Shown here: one piece after another, positions 45,007 to 58,517 of the stretch | How positions within the stretch are numbered: position 1 is the first letter of the stretch | Layout: every line of letters begins with the position of its first letter | Assembly (NCBI GenBank): GCA_000697475.1 | Contig: JNEU01001143.1 | Location: 62,001-126,000 of the forward strand | From: Lichtheimia corymbifera B2541 | Lineage: Eukaryota > Mucoromycota > Mucoromycetes > Mucorales > Lichtheimiaceae | DNA: 64,000 bases | Direction of reading: 5' to 3' | The notes under the pieces: model-generated | Seen by the model: the letters and a program-made list of their open reading frames with translations, nothing else | Database searches by the model: none | What the model was told of the DNA's origin: nothing | Program-made: the position numbers and the translations under genes

Positions 45007-46781
45007 ATGAAGACTGTCTCACTCAAAGAAGTTGCAAAGCATACAACCAAAGGTAAATTGCAGCAACAACAAAACGTACGATGATGATACTGAGACATCG
45101 ATTAGATGATATTTGGGTTATTATTCACGGCAAAGTATATGACTTGACTCAGTTTTTGCCAGAGCACCCTGGTGGTCAAAAGATCATTATGAAATATGCT
45201 GGTCAGGATGCTACGAAAGCATTCGAACCTATCCATCCACCTGATATTATTGATCGATTTTTATCACCTGAGGTGTGTATGGGCCAAGTGGATGCTGCCG
45301 AGATGGCTACTGCCGAAAAGGTTGAGACCGAAGAAGAGAAGCGAGTCCGTATTGCCCATGAACAAAAGCCACGTTTGGATGAAATGTACAATGCATTTGA
45401 CTTTGAGTGTAAGTTTGTGTTTAATGATGATGATGGTGGAAAGTATAGATACTAAACGGGAGGTTGTCTATAGCTGTTGCCAAGTCAACCTTGACGGGTG
45501 ATGCATGGGCTTATTATTCATCTGGTGCTGATGATGAGATCTCGATGCGTGAGAATCACAATGCTTTCCACCGTATTTGGTTGCGTCCTCGTGTGATGGT
45601 GGATGTCGCCAAAGTGGATACATCGACGACCATGCTTGGATCCAAGGTCTCTTTCCCAATCTATGTCACTGCCACAGCTCTTGGTAAACTAGGCCATCCA
45701 GAAGGTGAAAAGGTCTTGACACGTGCTTCTGCCAAAAAGGGCGTCATTCAAATGATCCCAACCCTCGCATCGTGCTCATTCGACGAGATCCTCGACGCCA
45801 GTGTCGATGGTCAGACTCAATGGCTGCAACTCTATGTCAATTCCGATCGCAAGGTGACTCAAAAGTTTGTCGAGCATGCCGAGAAGCGTGGTATTAAGGG
45901 TCTCTTCATCACTGCCGATGCTCCTCAACTTGGTAAGTTTGCTGCTATTGGATAGAAATCCACCGAGATGTAATAACGAAATTCCCCGATGTCAATAGGC
46001 CGACGTGAGAAGGACATGCGTCAAAAGTATTCGCAAGAAGCACCTGATGAAATGGATAACGACACTGTTCAACGTGATGAAGGTGCTGCTCGTGCTATCA
46101 GCTCTTTTATCGATCCATCTCTCTGCTGGAAGGATGTTGCTTGGTTCCGTAGTATCACCAAAATGCCCATCATTATCAAAGGTGTTCAAACCCCTGAAGA
46201 TGCTGTCCTCGCTGCAAAGTACGGATGTCAAGGCGTGGTGCTTTCCAATCATGGTGGTCGTCAACTCGATTTTGCTCCTTCTTCCATTGAAATCCTTCCC
46301 GAGGTCATGGATGCTTTGAGACGTGAAGGTCTCGATAAGAATTTCGAGGTTTACATTGATGGTGGTATTCGTCGTGGTAGCGATATTCTCAAGGCTATTG
46401 CACTTGGTGCTAAGGGTGTTGGTATTGGTCGCCCCTTTTTGGTATGTCATAGGCAAACTTGTGTTTATCATTTTCACATTCTCACGCACAATCGTAGTTT
46501 GCCATGTCATCCTATGGTCAAGCTGGTGTGGAACGTTTGATGCAATTATTACAGGTATAAGCTTCAATTGCATGGAGAGACGGAAAAAGTTACTTATTGG
46601 ACTCTGTTAGGATGAGCTTGTGATGTGCATGAGATTGATTGGTGCTCCTACGATTGCTGATCTCAAGCCTGAGATGATGGATATTCGAAATCTCAAGGAT
46701 CACTTTGTGGCCAATCCTACTGATTATCTTGCTAAGCGTGCCTACGAGCGCATGAACCCTCGCGGCATCTCCAAGCTGTAA
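45007..46781 (+). CDS. CYB2: Flavocytochrome b2-type L-lactate (alpha-hydroxyacid) dehydrogenase
   Basis: About 500 residues, six exons. A cytochrome b5 domain comes first: MKTVSLKEVAKHTTK joins across an intron to DDIWVIIHGKVYDLTQFLPE and HPGGQKIIMKYAGQDATKAF. Then the FMN domain: LTGDAWAYYSSGADDEISMR, FPIYVTATALGKLGHPEGE, LQLYVNSDRKVTQKFVEHAE, LFITADAPQLGRREKDMR, GVVLSNHGGRQLDFAPSSIE and EVYIDGGIRRGSDILKAIAL. Active-site residues of the family (Tyr, Asp in TADAPQLGRRE, His in NHGGRQLD, Arg in GGIRRG) are present. There is no cleavable mitochondrial presequence, unlike yeast Cyb2, so it may be cytosolic. It could use lactate, mandelate or another hydroxyacid. Confidence 0.9.
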
Positions 46782-47018
46782 AAGCAGTATACCTAGATAT
46801 ATTATTTCCTATCCCTTTAAAAAACAATGATATTGGCCTGACGTGACCCCCTTTGTATATTCAATAATATGTGTATTTTTTATTTGGATGAAGCTATCTT
46901 ATAATATGAGTCGAGGGACGTAGTAGTAGTTGGGCGGGCAAATGACTGCAAGTAAATCTCAGCCAACTAATCAATCCACCACCAACGTTTCTTTTGTACA
47001 TACCCCCACACCGACACC

Positions 47019-47907
47019 ATGTCAATGATCAACAAGCTCAAAGAGACTCAAAAGAACCCCGTGTTCGTGGACGATGACGACGATATCGATAACATGGACT
47101 TCCCATTGCCATCCGCTGGTTCATCTTCATCGGCTGGTGGTATGCCTGATATGAACGAGATCCAAAAGCTCATGAAGAATCTTTCTGCTGGTACTTCGGC
47201 TGGTTCCCCTTCTGTTGGTTCAGTCGCTGGTGGTAGCGGATCGAAGAATCATATTGCTGTAGCCAACACGCCTCAAGGTGTACGTCGACTAGAGCCCTCA
47301 CAGTACAAAGAGTAAGCAAAGCATCATCATCACCACTATATACTAATATATATCCTCCTTGTCATAGCTGGGTGTGTGTGTATCCAACCTACATTGATGT
47401 TGACAAGAGTGTGGCGGATGGACGCAAGATTGCAAAGAACAAGGCTGTAAAGGATCCTCATGCATATCATATGGCAGTAGCTGTTCAAATGCTTGGCTTG
47501 TCAGTTGTCTATGAAACAAAGCGTCATCCTCGTGATTGGGCCAATCCAGGTCGTGTCAAGGTCAAGCTCTTTGATGATAATCATCGTCCCATGATTTCCA
47601 ACATTCGCACTCGTAAGATCAATCATTCAACACGTATCCCATGGCAACGATGCTTATCATACGCTCTATTATAGGCAAAGAATTATTCGCCGCCATTGCA
47701 GAACGTGTACCAGCATTGCAAAAGTCGCATGAAAAGCCCAAGAATGTTGTCACACCCATCACATCGTTGGCCGAGGTGGAAGCTATTGTGGATGAACAAC
47801 GAAAGGCTCAAGGTTTACCTACCCTCGCTGAAATGCAAGCACAGAATCCCATGCCCAATATGCCTGCCAAGCCCAAGAAACAAAAGGTTAAATATGTTCG
47901 TGGATAA
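47019..47907 (+). CDS. SEC65: Signal recognition particle subunit SRP19 (Sec65)
   Basis: Three exons, about 250 residues. The N-terminus is acidic (KNPVFVDDDDDIDNMDF) and Gly/Ser-rich. The SRP19 core is WVCVYPTYIDVDKSVADGRK, ANKAV-like KNKAVKDPHAYHMAVAVQM and LSVVYETKRHPRDWANPGRV with KVKLFD. The C-terminus is Lys-rich (KKQKVKYVRG). SRP19 binds helices 6 and 8 of SRP RNA and lets SRP54 assemble in the particle that targets nascent secretory proteins. The N- and C-terminal extensions are like fungal Sec65. It is convergent with transketolase. Confidence 0.92.
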
Positions 47908-48185
47908 AAAAAAAAACAATGGGGGGTCACCAATTGGGTACGAAAGTGCCACAGCTCCACATTCTTTTCGCAGGAAGAGAATACTGGTTTTCTTTGTATG
48001 ATGTTGTGGGTTTTTTTTTCCTTGGTGGTTGTGGAGGGATGGGTACAAGGTGATGGATAGCGTAAGAATGGGATGGGATAGGAGATATAGTACTCTTAGT
48101 ATTATAGCTAGAAGAAGGATCAATACAATTTACATGATTCAATAAACCTAGCCCTTTTATTGTTTACATAATGGTCATTAGCAGC

Positions 48186-50671
48186 TTACGAAGCAGGGGC
48201 GTATTGGGGAAAGAGTTCAGGGACGTTGCCATGCTGCTTAAAGTATTGAATGATGTCTTTGGCCACATCACGCACATGTTCAGAGGTAATCTTGAAGTGT
48301 TTGTAAACATCAGGATACTGACCAGAAGCACCAAAGGTTGTCATGCCAACTTGAGCGTGCGAGTATTTGGCCCAACCAAAAGTCGATAATGCCTCGACAG
48401 AGACAATGGGGACTCCCTTGGGGAATACCGAGATGCGATAATCACGTGATTGCTCATCAAAGAGTTCTGTGCATGGCATCGAGATGACACGGACCTTGAT
48501 GCCTTCTTTTCGCAAAAAGCTTGCAGCTTCCACAGCAATGGGTACTTCTGATCCAGTAGCTACAATACCAACATCGGGATTGTCATCTGATTGGAGTATA
48601 TAGCCACCCTTGCAAACGGCTTCAATCGAGGTGCCCTCCAATTGAGGCAAGTTTTGACGGGTCAACGATAAGATGGATGGCATATGGCTGTGTAGCAATG
48701 CACAGCGATAGGCTCCTGAAGTTTCATTGCCATCGCATGGTCTGAAAGTGAGCATATTGGGTGTAGCACGTGTCAATGCCAAAGTCTCAATAGGTTGATG
48801 CGTTGGGCCGTCTTCACCAAGACCAATCGAGTCATGCGTCATGATGTACATCACCCTCAGGGCTGAGAGTGCAGATAATCTTGCCGCGCCCCAGCCATAC
48901 CTAAAAAAGAATAGCATGTCCATTAGGATGCGAAAAGAAAAGAAAAACCAAAAAGTGATACATACGTCAAAAAGTTCAAAAATGTACCACCAAATGGAAT
49001 CAGGCCTTGATAAGCTGCAATACCATTCATGATAGCAAACATGCCATGCTCACGAACACCATATCGGATATAACGACCACCGTAATTGCCAAGCTTAGTG
49101 GATGGCTGTATGATTTTGCATAGTAGTTAGGGCTAATGCATGCATAATAAAAAAAACATGTGCACAATATACCGGTTGGAAATCAACAGCATTTTTCCAT
49201 CGAGTGTTGTTGGAACCAGTCAAGTCTGCTGAGCCTCCAATAAGTTCTGGAATGGCTTCACTGAGTTTGTTGATGACAGCTTCCGAGAGTTTACGAGTAG
49301 CAACAGCCGAATCTTGAGGCGTGTAGCGTGGTAAAGCATCTTCCCATCCATCAGGAAGCTTTCCTGTCATCCGACGATTGAGATCGGCTGCTTCCTTTGG
49401 ATATTCCTTTGCATATTTTTGGAGGAGCTGGTTCCACTCTTCTTCATATTGGGCATTTTGAGCAGCACGTTTATGGTAATGGTCATAAACCTGTAAAGCA
49501 TATCAATAGGCATACTCTATAAACCTTGGGAAGCTATACCACTTACTTCGGGAGGCACCACATATTTCTCATCAGGGTTAAAGCCAAACTTTTCCTTCAC
49601 TTGACGAATATCATCGGCTGCAATAGAGATGATATTAATACACCACAAATGGCTATGTTAAATGAATCGATTGGGGTACTTACGTTCAAGAGGAGCGCCA
49701 TGCACCTTTTCTTCACCTTGATTCAAAGATCCAAAGCCGATGGTGGTATGCACCTTGATCAAGGATGGCTTATCAGTGACAGTCTTGGCCTTTTCAATAG
49801 CTTGTTGAATGGATTGCATATTATGGTCGCCGTCAGAGACAATTTGCACGTGCCATCCGTAAGCTTCGAAGCGCTTCACAACGTCCTCAGTGAATGAGAC
49901 AGCAGTGTCACCATCAATGGTGATATGGTTGTCATCATACAATGCGATCAGCTTGCCAAGTTGCAAATGACTAATCAATTTTTGTTGGGGTGGGTCAGTC
50001 AACCCATGCAATGAGATACATGACTCAACAAAAACTACTTACCCAGCAAGTGAGCAGGCCTCCGATTGAACGCCCTCTTGCATACAACCATCACCAAGGA
50101 TGACGTATGTGTAATTGTCAAAGATGGGATAGTTTGGTTTGTTGAATGTAGCAGCCATCTCTTGTTCAGCAATGGCCAATCCCACAGCGTTGGCAATACC
50201 TAAAACAATGCCTCGTCATGATGATGATCATAATATGACAATGCCGCTTTTTTGTCCTACCTTGACCCAAAGGACCGGTGGTCACTTCAATGCCCTGTGT
50301 GTGAGTACGCTCTGGGTGACCCGGTGTACTATAATATTACCCAACATGAGTGCTTAATCGCATGCTAAAAGTGGTGGTACTTACATGCTCCCAACACTTC
50401 GGAAAGCTTTGAGATCATCCATGGACACCTTGAAGCCCATAAAGTGGAGGATAATGTATTGCAAAACACAAGCATGGCCATTGGAGAGAACAAAGCGATC
50501 GCGGTTGGGCCAATGTGGATTCTTTGGGTTGATACGAACAAAGTTTGTAAAGAGCACTTGAGCCATGGGTGCCAATCCCATAGGCGCGCCTGGATGTCCT
50601 GAGTTGGCACCACGCACAACATCGGCAGCCAAAGTGCGAATAGTGTTAATACAGCGCTCGTCAATGGACAT
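48186..50671 (-). CDS. TKL1: Transketolase
   Basis: About 690 residues, eight or nine exons. Blocks: [65 protein letters not shown] and [20 protein letters not shown]. The ThDP motif is [20 protein letters not shown]; then [54 protein letters not shown] and [20 protein letters not shown]. It transfers two-carbon ketol units in the pentose phosphate pathway. The C-terminus [12 protein letters not shown] is complete. The start at 50671 ([14 protein letters not shown]) fits the family. It shares an upstream region with the RINT1/Tip20 gene. Confidence 0.96.
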
Positions 50672-50729
50672 GGTGTAAAAGTAAAATGGAAAAAACCGTG
50701 GTTTATTATTGTTCAAAGGCATACTATGC

Positions 50730-50737
50730 TTTTTATA
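50730..50737 (-). promoter_or_regulatory. TATA box of the transketolase gene
   Basis: TATAAAAA on the minus strand, about 60 bases before the start codon at 50671. Confidence 0.5.
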
Positions 50738-51083
50738 TTTGTATACTAAATCATGGGTTTAATGCTTTACGAAGAGAAACAACAATGCAAGGATCCCGTC
50801 ATGGAAATTATTCCCCCTAGCAACTTGAACGCGTCGTGGTGAAACCTTTTTCTTTTGCTTTATTTGAACACGCCTGTGTGTGTCTCGACTACTTGTAATC
50901 ATCCTCAAATGTATATACAACATCATCAATGCTTGAATAAAAAAATGGTTGCATGATATATATCAGACTCCTTTTGCTGGGTGGGTGGTGGTTGTGGGGG
51001 TTGCTGCTAAATTAAAGCTGTTGTGCGCTTGCGCTTGCTGGTCCGTCCTCCACACACGTTATCCTTCCCATTCATTCAGACTG

Positions 51084-53870
51084 ATGAGCGATCCCACGCT
51101 GACCGAATTCCTCAATGCCACCTTCCAAACAACGAACGACATTGGACGATCCCGCGTAAATGGCCTTGTCAATGATAAGGAGAGTCACCAAGAGCAGCTT
51201 GATCGCACGGTAAATAGTCAACAACCCGTAATGGAGGTAGTTAAGACCAACCTTGGACGTGTATTCTAGTTACTCGAGACCAAGGAGTCCACACAAACAA
51301 TGCTCAAGGAGCTCTTAGCCAAGTCCACTGCACAAAAGAACGACCTTGACAACCTGCATACGTCCCTTGAAGACACCAAGCAAGCGCTTGATACATGTGC
51401 CGGAGCTGCAACATCCACACACGCACCTCTTCTCGATCAGTTAGGCACGCTTGCACAAAAACTCACCACGCTCGATCATGCAAAGCAATATCTAAAAGCA
51501 TTACTCGTCGCGTCTGATTTAGAGTAAGCAGAGTATTATCCAGTGATACAAAAGTTACTCATGGATTATTCCATCCATAGGGAGAAAACGACAACGCTTG
51601 TCAAATCTGATCCTGCACAAGCTATCGATCCATATCAGCAGCTTGTTCGTTTGACAGCCTCCATACGTTCTTGCATCTATGACGCTATAGCCGAAGCACA
51701 ATTCCAAGGATTGATGTCGCATTTGGATTATACCTCAAACAAGCTGTATCAAGAGCTATTCAATGTCATGTCAAGGTATGAAGCAGCAGCAGCCCCTTCT
51801 CCTGCATGAGATACTCAATTCGTTATCAAGCAACTTTCGCAACTCTCTAGAAAAGCTTCAATGGCCATCCCCCATCAAGCCACCTTTTGGTCCTCAAGTT
51901 AAATCCAAGATAGACGACTTTGAAGCAGCATTCCAAAACATGTTATTGTTGAAAAGGTGCGTAAGCATACGAGTGGTAATAAGGCATCCATAGTGTATAC
52001 TCATTGGCATGTTAGGCCGGAAGATATGGATAAGCCATTTGATCCTCAATCCATGTCGCTGTTACCCATCAACATCATGCTGGAGGCTCTGAGTATGCGA
52101 TTCAAATTCCATTTTGAGAGTTCAAAGCCCACGAATCGACTGGATAAGGTAACCATCATTGTCCATATATGAAGAGTGTTATGCTAATGCATGGTCCATT
52201 AGCCAGAGTGGTACTTGTCGCATACAAAAAGCACGATCGCATCTCATATACCGTTCCTATTGAGCACGATCCAGCCGATTATCGAGAGGAATCTCAGCAG
52301 CTCTGTGTCCGCCAAAGATTGCTTTATTCGTGGTCTAGTCGAGAATGTGGCACGTAAACTACGTACAACGGTACCCAAGATGACCAGCAAACCTCACTTG
52401 ATGAGCCACACCATCCACCAAGTGCTTGATTTCGACAATGCGCTTAGTAAAGATTTCGCCTATTACCCATACGAAGGAGGAGCCATGGGTGATGTTATCC
52501 TTGGCAATGAGAAATGGTTTACAGCATGGTTTGACGCGGAGCGGAAATGTAAGTAGTAGCTAGTGTGATGAGGCATGGGAATGATTCATGCGGCTTTCTT
52601 TTTTTAGTTGCAGAAAAGCGTTACGACGAGATTGCGGTGGATAGTCAAGCATTTGAGCCTTATGCAGAAGAGGATGAACGCGAATCCAAGAGATCGAATG
52701 ATACTGTCAAATCGACAAAGTCCTCTGCAAAGTTGGTCCATCTCTTTGAGAGTATCACTGGTAAGGGACTGGATCCATTTACATGTTTGTGCGTGTGTTC
52801 TTACGAAGGTATTAAAATAGACACCTACAAGCTTATCCCCAGCATTGAAAAGAAACTACACTTCTTTATGGGAATCCAATTGTGGCTATTGAATCAGTAT
52901 CATGGACGACTTCTTTCTGCATTGGATGCTTTTGAGGCTTTGAGTTTGATGCGGTCTGTTCCAGTACCAGGAGGGTTACCGGAATCTGTCACGGGTGTTA
53001 TTACATCAGCGGAAACCGGTGGATCGATTGCAGCACTACGCCGATTATGTCGTTGGTGGGCAAGCGCACGTGTCATTGGTGATACTTTGCGAGAGCTTAC
53101 TGATGATGATGTAAGTACGACGACAACAGCATTAAAAAGAGACGACGGCTCAAGCATATTGTAATCTAGTTTTTCCTCACGCTACAATTCGAATTACGCG
53201 ACAATGTTGATTTGGCGGTGCAAGTAACCTACGAGCTAAAGGCCCTGGATCCTGGACTTGAGTTTTTGAATGGCGTGGAAGCTGCTGATAAATCACTCTT
53301 TGCTCAACCACTGGAAGCATTTCAACATTTGACGGAGCGCTCTGAGAACTTGATGACAAGGATTATCATGAAAGAATGGGCTGCTGATGCTCGGATGTAT
53401 GTCAGAAGGTCAGTAAATGTGTATACATATAATATCGAGAAAGGCTGTTCACCCCCGCACTTCTTTTTTTTTAGATGGCAAATGTTAGAAAATGGTGACA
53501 ATGATGACGACCAAGACCAAGAGCTATCAAGCGAACTCTATCAACCACTTCAAAACTTTCGACTCTCGTGTCATTTTCTTGCTTCCAATCTACCTACAAC
53601 AGAATTTATCGCGGTTTACCGTCGTCTATCGGTTGAAATCGAGGAGTGGCATATGCGTAACATCATTGCACCCAATCGCCTTTCGCAAGTCGCTCTGAAA
53701 ACACTGGCAAATGATCTTGAGCAGGGGTTATGGTCCGTCGGAAGGCAATGGGTTACCAAACCTGAAAATTATATGCGAAAGTAAGTTTTGTTCGATAGGA
53801 TTCTTCATGACATGCTAACTTAATTGTATATTGCACCAGGTTAAAGTCAGAGGTATCTCTTCTTTCATAG
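51084..53870 (+). CDS. TIP20: RINT1/Tip20, Dsl1-NRZ tethering complex subunit
   Basis: About 770 residues, about 11 exons. The N-terminal half has coiled-coil helices (LLETKESTQTMLKELLAKST and QKNDLDNLHTSLEDTKQALD). The C-terminal part has the RINT-1/TIP1 domain: PEWYLSHTKSTIASHIPFL, FIRGLVENVARKLRTTVPKM, HTIHQVLDFDNALSKDFAYY, WFTAWFDAERKF, LHFFMGIQLWLLNQYHGRLL and LRRLCRWWASARVIGDTLRE. Tip20/RINT1 sits in the ER-bound tether that captures COPI vesicles from the Golgi. The last exon is short (LKSEVSLLS) after a 3' intron at 53782. Exon ends in the first third are provisional. Confidence 0.85.
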
Positions 53871-54180
53871 TACGACATTCATCCTTTTGCCTATCACCTA
53901 TACCTAGTACCATGCTTGTAATGATACACGCTCCTATATAAAAGATTTCAACATGTAATTTTTTGTCAATGACCATAAAAGATATGATAAGGACTTTTTA
54001 TTGAGAGACGACGTGATGCTATTCTAAACTACATATACAGTATTATGCGAAGCATGGTGATGGCAGGAACCACGACGATATATTATGTGGATTTGACGTT
54101 CACCGTATTCTTAATGAGCCTTGTCGCTTATGATACATGGCATAACAACATGAGTTTTATTGTAGTGGATGGTAGTCTTT

Positions 54181-56307
54181 TTATTTCTTTGATCTCTTTT
54201 TAGAATTTTGAATCTTACGCTTCTTCTCAGCCTTGGGCAACTTGTGTTTCCGGCGTTCCCTTGCTTCTTCCTTGACCTTTTGCTTACGGAGCTTTTTAGC
54301 TTCCTTGTCTTCAAACTTTTTGCCTCGTGGTTTTTGGTCATCGTCATCATCGTCCTCCTCGTGGTCGTCATCCGAGTTATCTTGAATGTCGCTATCATTC
54401 TCTTGATCCTCATCCTCATCCTCGCTGCTTGTATCGTCTATCCGTAATGCTGCAATTTCCTTATTCACCGTCTTTGCCGTGTTTTCAAAATTTGATGCTC
54501 CCAATAGGTTTGCATAAACAAGCTACATGATCCATCATTAGCATATACCCAATCAATGCTTGCTTGTAACTTACGTCTTTTCCACCACCATCAGCTACAC
54601 GCAATGTATCTCGCTCCACATCAATGACCTCGTCGAGTGTCTGAGGTATATATGATCTCATGAAGATCTCTTCTTCTGTTGTATTGCGTTCCTTTTCAGG
54701 TTCTGCATTGAGCCTTTCTTGAATCTATAGTAGAAACCAGCCATTAGCTTTCAGGGTGAAAGGAGGAAAATGGTTATTGAACTTGCCTTTTCCAATTCAC
54801 GATCGACTGTTTCATTATCATCACCAAACGAGGGGTCCGTAACAAAATTGAATAGCTCCATAAGACTCATGACACGTACGCCCTTCTTGGAGAAATAGTC
54901 GGTCACATTGGCCAAGTCCTTTCGTAAAAACTCGGAGGCGTGAGGATGATCGTGTTCAACGGATTGTGAAACGTCAATAATGTACAGCTTTCGAGAGTGA
55001 TACCTGATGATTGGATTGTTAGTAGGTCATGTCGAGAATGAATCCTTTATACGTACAAGATATTATACTCGCTCAAATCAGCATGGACCAGCTTGCATAC
55101 TTGATACATGGTACGAACATTCTTGATCAATTGATAGTATAATACAGGGTATTTGGAAGCATCCAATTGTGCGTCTTTGAGCCGAGGATAAGCCCTAAAA
55201 GTGAACAATAAGTCACCCTGCTGTATGTACCCATGAATTCTTATCCCAATTACCATCCGTTTTTATCACCGAGGAACTCCATGACAAGCACGTGCATACG
55301 CAATACCAAGGCTTCAGGAGCAGGGATACCAGCCTGCTTGAGACGTCTCAAGTTGCGCATTTCCTTTTCAGCCCACACCTTGACCATTTTGCGTGGATTG
55401 GACTTGCTGTAACCATGTCGGAAACGGTATTCACCAGTGACATAACGATCACGATCCTTGAATGTCAATACAGAGGTCTTGTAGACCTTGATGGCTCTAT
55501 GGGTCCCATCCTCCGTGGTAGCATGATAGACATTGGCCTCCTTGCCCGTGCTGACACAACCATTGATCTCGTAAAAGATGCCCCGATTCAACATCTTGAA
55601 TAGAATGATACGTGTTCTTGGATCCAATACTTGTTCCACTGTAGCTCGATCTGACTTGTCCTTTTGAATAGATCTGAATCATCATCCCTATAAGTATGTA
55701 CATACATAGGATCCATCATCCCTCATACACTGATGCTTACCTTTCACCATTGGCCTTCCTACTTCCTGACATCATGTTGGATCCAGGGACATAGTCAGCA
55801 ACATGAATACGGTTGGCAAAATGACCGAGACTTTCAATCTGTGTATCAAGCGCTTGTTTTTTATCCTCGAGTTGTGTGGTGGTGGCCGTCGCTGCTGCCA
55901 CTGTGCTGTTTTTAAGCTCTGGTCGTTTGTGGTTGACAGCAGGCACGATAGGCTTTGACGTTGTTGGAGCATGGACTGCATTCACTTGCTGACGAAGACG
56001 ATTGTATTGCTTTGTGAAATCTATAACGTTTATCAGTAAGTGTTCGGGTGGCGCATAATCTCAACTCACCTCCTGTTGCATTGTCCCAGTCAGCGTCATT
56101 GAGTTCGTCGTCTAGGTAATCGTCATAGTCGTCATAGTCTTCTTCATAGTTGTCATAATCTTGCTCTTGTTGAATGGAGGGTTGTTGCTGTTCCTCGAGC
56201 TCTTCTTTTTTGACGTCCATGATAGCAGCCAGATAAGGATCAAAGATGGCCTCCGAATTTTTTTCCTGGACCTCTCTCTCCACTACTTGCATTGTGACGG
56301 CTTGCAT
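54181..56307 (-). CDS. RIO1: Rio1 atypical protein kinase
   Basis: About 590 residues, seven or so exons. An acidic N-terminal region ([20 protein letters not shown]) precedes the kinase. The kinase has [13 protein letters not shown] [36 protein letters not shown] (flexible P-loop STGKEAN), [46 protein letters not shown], the catalytic loop [12 protein letters not shown], and the metal-binding [16 protein letters not shown]. The C-terminus is acidic then Lys-rich ([13 protein letters not shown]), usual for nuclear Rio1. Rio1 triggers late 40S maturation. The start at 56307 ([10 protein letters not shown]) or 56292 is the choice. Confidence 0.94.
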
Positions 56308-56829
56308 TGGCCAATCCTGTGCATTGCATACGAGGACTTTGTGGTACACACACACCCTACTCTTAGATAGAACTTCTCATCCATTATATGACACTATTCT
56401 CTGATGTTGTATTTTTCCCAAATAAAACCTCTAATAGTAAACGTCTTGAAATCATCCAAGATATAATTAATTACTGGGTCATGATGACGAGAATGAGCTG
56501 CTGATACCACTAATTCAATCACATGCATTCTTTATAGTATGCTGCTAGGATAAAAGAAAGGACTAATCCGGATGTTATGTATACAATGCAAGCTAACGTA
56601 AACATATCCGGCCCAATTTAAGGTTTTGTACATTTGAAAACTCACGATGCATCATCACCCAGATCGATCTCCATGAAACAGTGCCGACATGATTAGGAGT
56701 AAAATCCCCCATAAGAATTGTGCTTTTTATAGTATGCGATGACCATGACAACAATGAACATGTCTTGTATAATGGTATTAAAGATTCGACCCAAGAGTCA
56801 TTTTTTTTGTAATTGTATCTAGTATAAAA
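56308..56829. other. Intergenic region
   Basis: About 520 bases between two minus-strand genes, AT-rich, no coding signal seen. Contains the RIO1 promoter and the 3' end of the APSES gene. Confidence 0.4.
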
Positions 56830-58517
56830 TCATGCATCTCCATAACTTCTCCTTTCCCTTTCATTTCCACAGGTGGATGGTTGGACAGCATCTTTTGGTA
56901 GATTGTCATTGCTAACCATTACGCTCGTCTTTGACTGGAAAATAACAACATAAGCATATTATATATACATTGACACACGCCTCAGACAGTTTACTTACTT
57001 GATCATGGCTCATGGTACTAGTAGCAGGTTGTTGGATACCAGTCGTAGTAGCCGGATCTGGTAGTGCTCGTAGTGTTGTTGATTGCTGCTCCATATGCTG
57101 TGATATGGGCGGTTGTCTCTGTTCCTGATAATTGTAGTTTAGACATGGAAAGTTCGTTTGCTGCTGCAAGGCACGTGGAAGCGGTAAGATGGAAGTGGGT
57201 GATCTGTTGCTGTCACTGAAGGATTTGGAATCTATAAGAATCCATGTTCAATGTTATATGTCTTCCCCTAATTCAATGATTGGTAACCAACCTGCATGCA
57301 ATAAGGGGCGGGATGCAGCTATAAAAACTCTGTGTTAGCCATTGAAAGTGGAATAAGGGGAAAGTGGGCTACACTTTTCATACTTGTATCTAGGATAGAT
57401 GGCAATGAAGAACGCTTGTTCGCGATAAAAGGGGATGATCTTGTATCTGCTTCAAACATGGACGCTGGTCGATCGGCAATGATGGGTGGTGATGATGCTG
57501 CTGTTGGATGATATACAAAGTTTCTGGGATTGTCTTCAAAGAGAGGATAGATCAAATCAGCAATACGGAACTTGTTTGCCAAGAATTTGGCCCGATGAAG
57601 CGAGATCCTAGATTGAATGTATAAATACATGTATACATATCCCCCCGCAATAGAAGCAAAAGAGAACTTACCATACTCCTTTAAGATGCATGGCACCCAC
57701 TTTGATGACAACACGTCCTCTTTCATTCTTCAAGATACCATCTCGTTTGCCTCTTGACATGCCAACCACATTGAGTAACTTGGTACCATTGACCATTTGG
57801 TTATCTATACAAAAGTGGTTATTACTCTACTATCATCATCATCATCATCATCATGCATGAAAAAAGTGACCCACCAGCTCGACGAGCCACACAAATGCCT
57901 TTAGCATCTACTTGATAACATAAGGTTCCTTCATCCTCCCAAGCCGTAGTTGTAAGCTTGGGCCGTGCAAGGAGTCCAGGAGGTGAAGAACCGTAGCAAG
58001 GAGAAGAGGATGGCGGTGGTGGTGGCTTCCCAGCAGTAGTAGTCGCAGCAACAGCAGTTGTAGCAACAAAAGGACCTCCTGCTGATCGTGCCGCTCCGAC
58101 TTGTTTGCTCCCATCAGAGAACTCTAAAGGTCGAATGGCTGCTGAAGGCAATGGTGGACTTGAATTCCAACCTGGAAAGCTAGAGTTGCTACGTCCTGTT
58201 GCTGATCGGGCATAGTAACTAGGATCGGAATGTTCATGACAGTGTCGGTGGTGGTCTGGAAAGACTGGGCTGGGTATTTCGCGTAGACTTGTGTTGGATA
58301 AAGGGGTATACTGTGATGTGCGATGAGTCTCACTATTGCCATAATGGCGGGGATAACCGTGGTCATGATATAATGATGGTGGTGGATGAAGAGCATGATG
58401 ATGCTGCTGCTCTTTGTATGTAAAAGATGATGATGGTGGGGGTCGGCCAAGAATCGGTGATGTTCCGGTGGCGGGTGAATACATTGAACTAGTACTATGA
58501 TGGATATCCCCAAGCAT
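56830..58517 (-). CDS. APSES transcription factor (StuA/Efg1-like)
   Basis: About 460 residues, six or seven exons. The N-terminal 180 residues are rich in Pro, His and Ser. The APSES DNA-binding domain follows: [60 protein letters not shown] and [20 protein letters not shown] with [20 protein letters not shown]. This matches StuA/Efg1/Phd1 through the bHLH-like region. After it come low-complexity Ser/Gln/Pro segments. Such factors control filament development, sporulation and morphology in fungi. The C-terminal exon (56830-56937) is inferred from one intron. A 4.7-kb gene-poor region lies upstream, so regulation may be extended. Confidence 0.88.

Noticed and set aside
45992..46573. 193-residue minus-strand ORF opposite the flavocytochrome gene
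   Set aside because: Shadow of conserved coding sequence on the plus strand.
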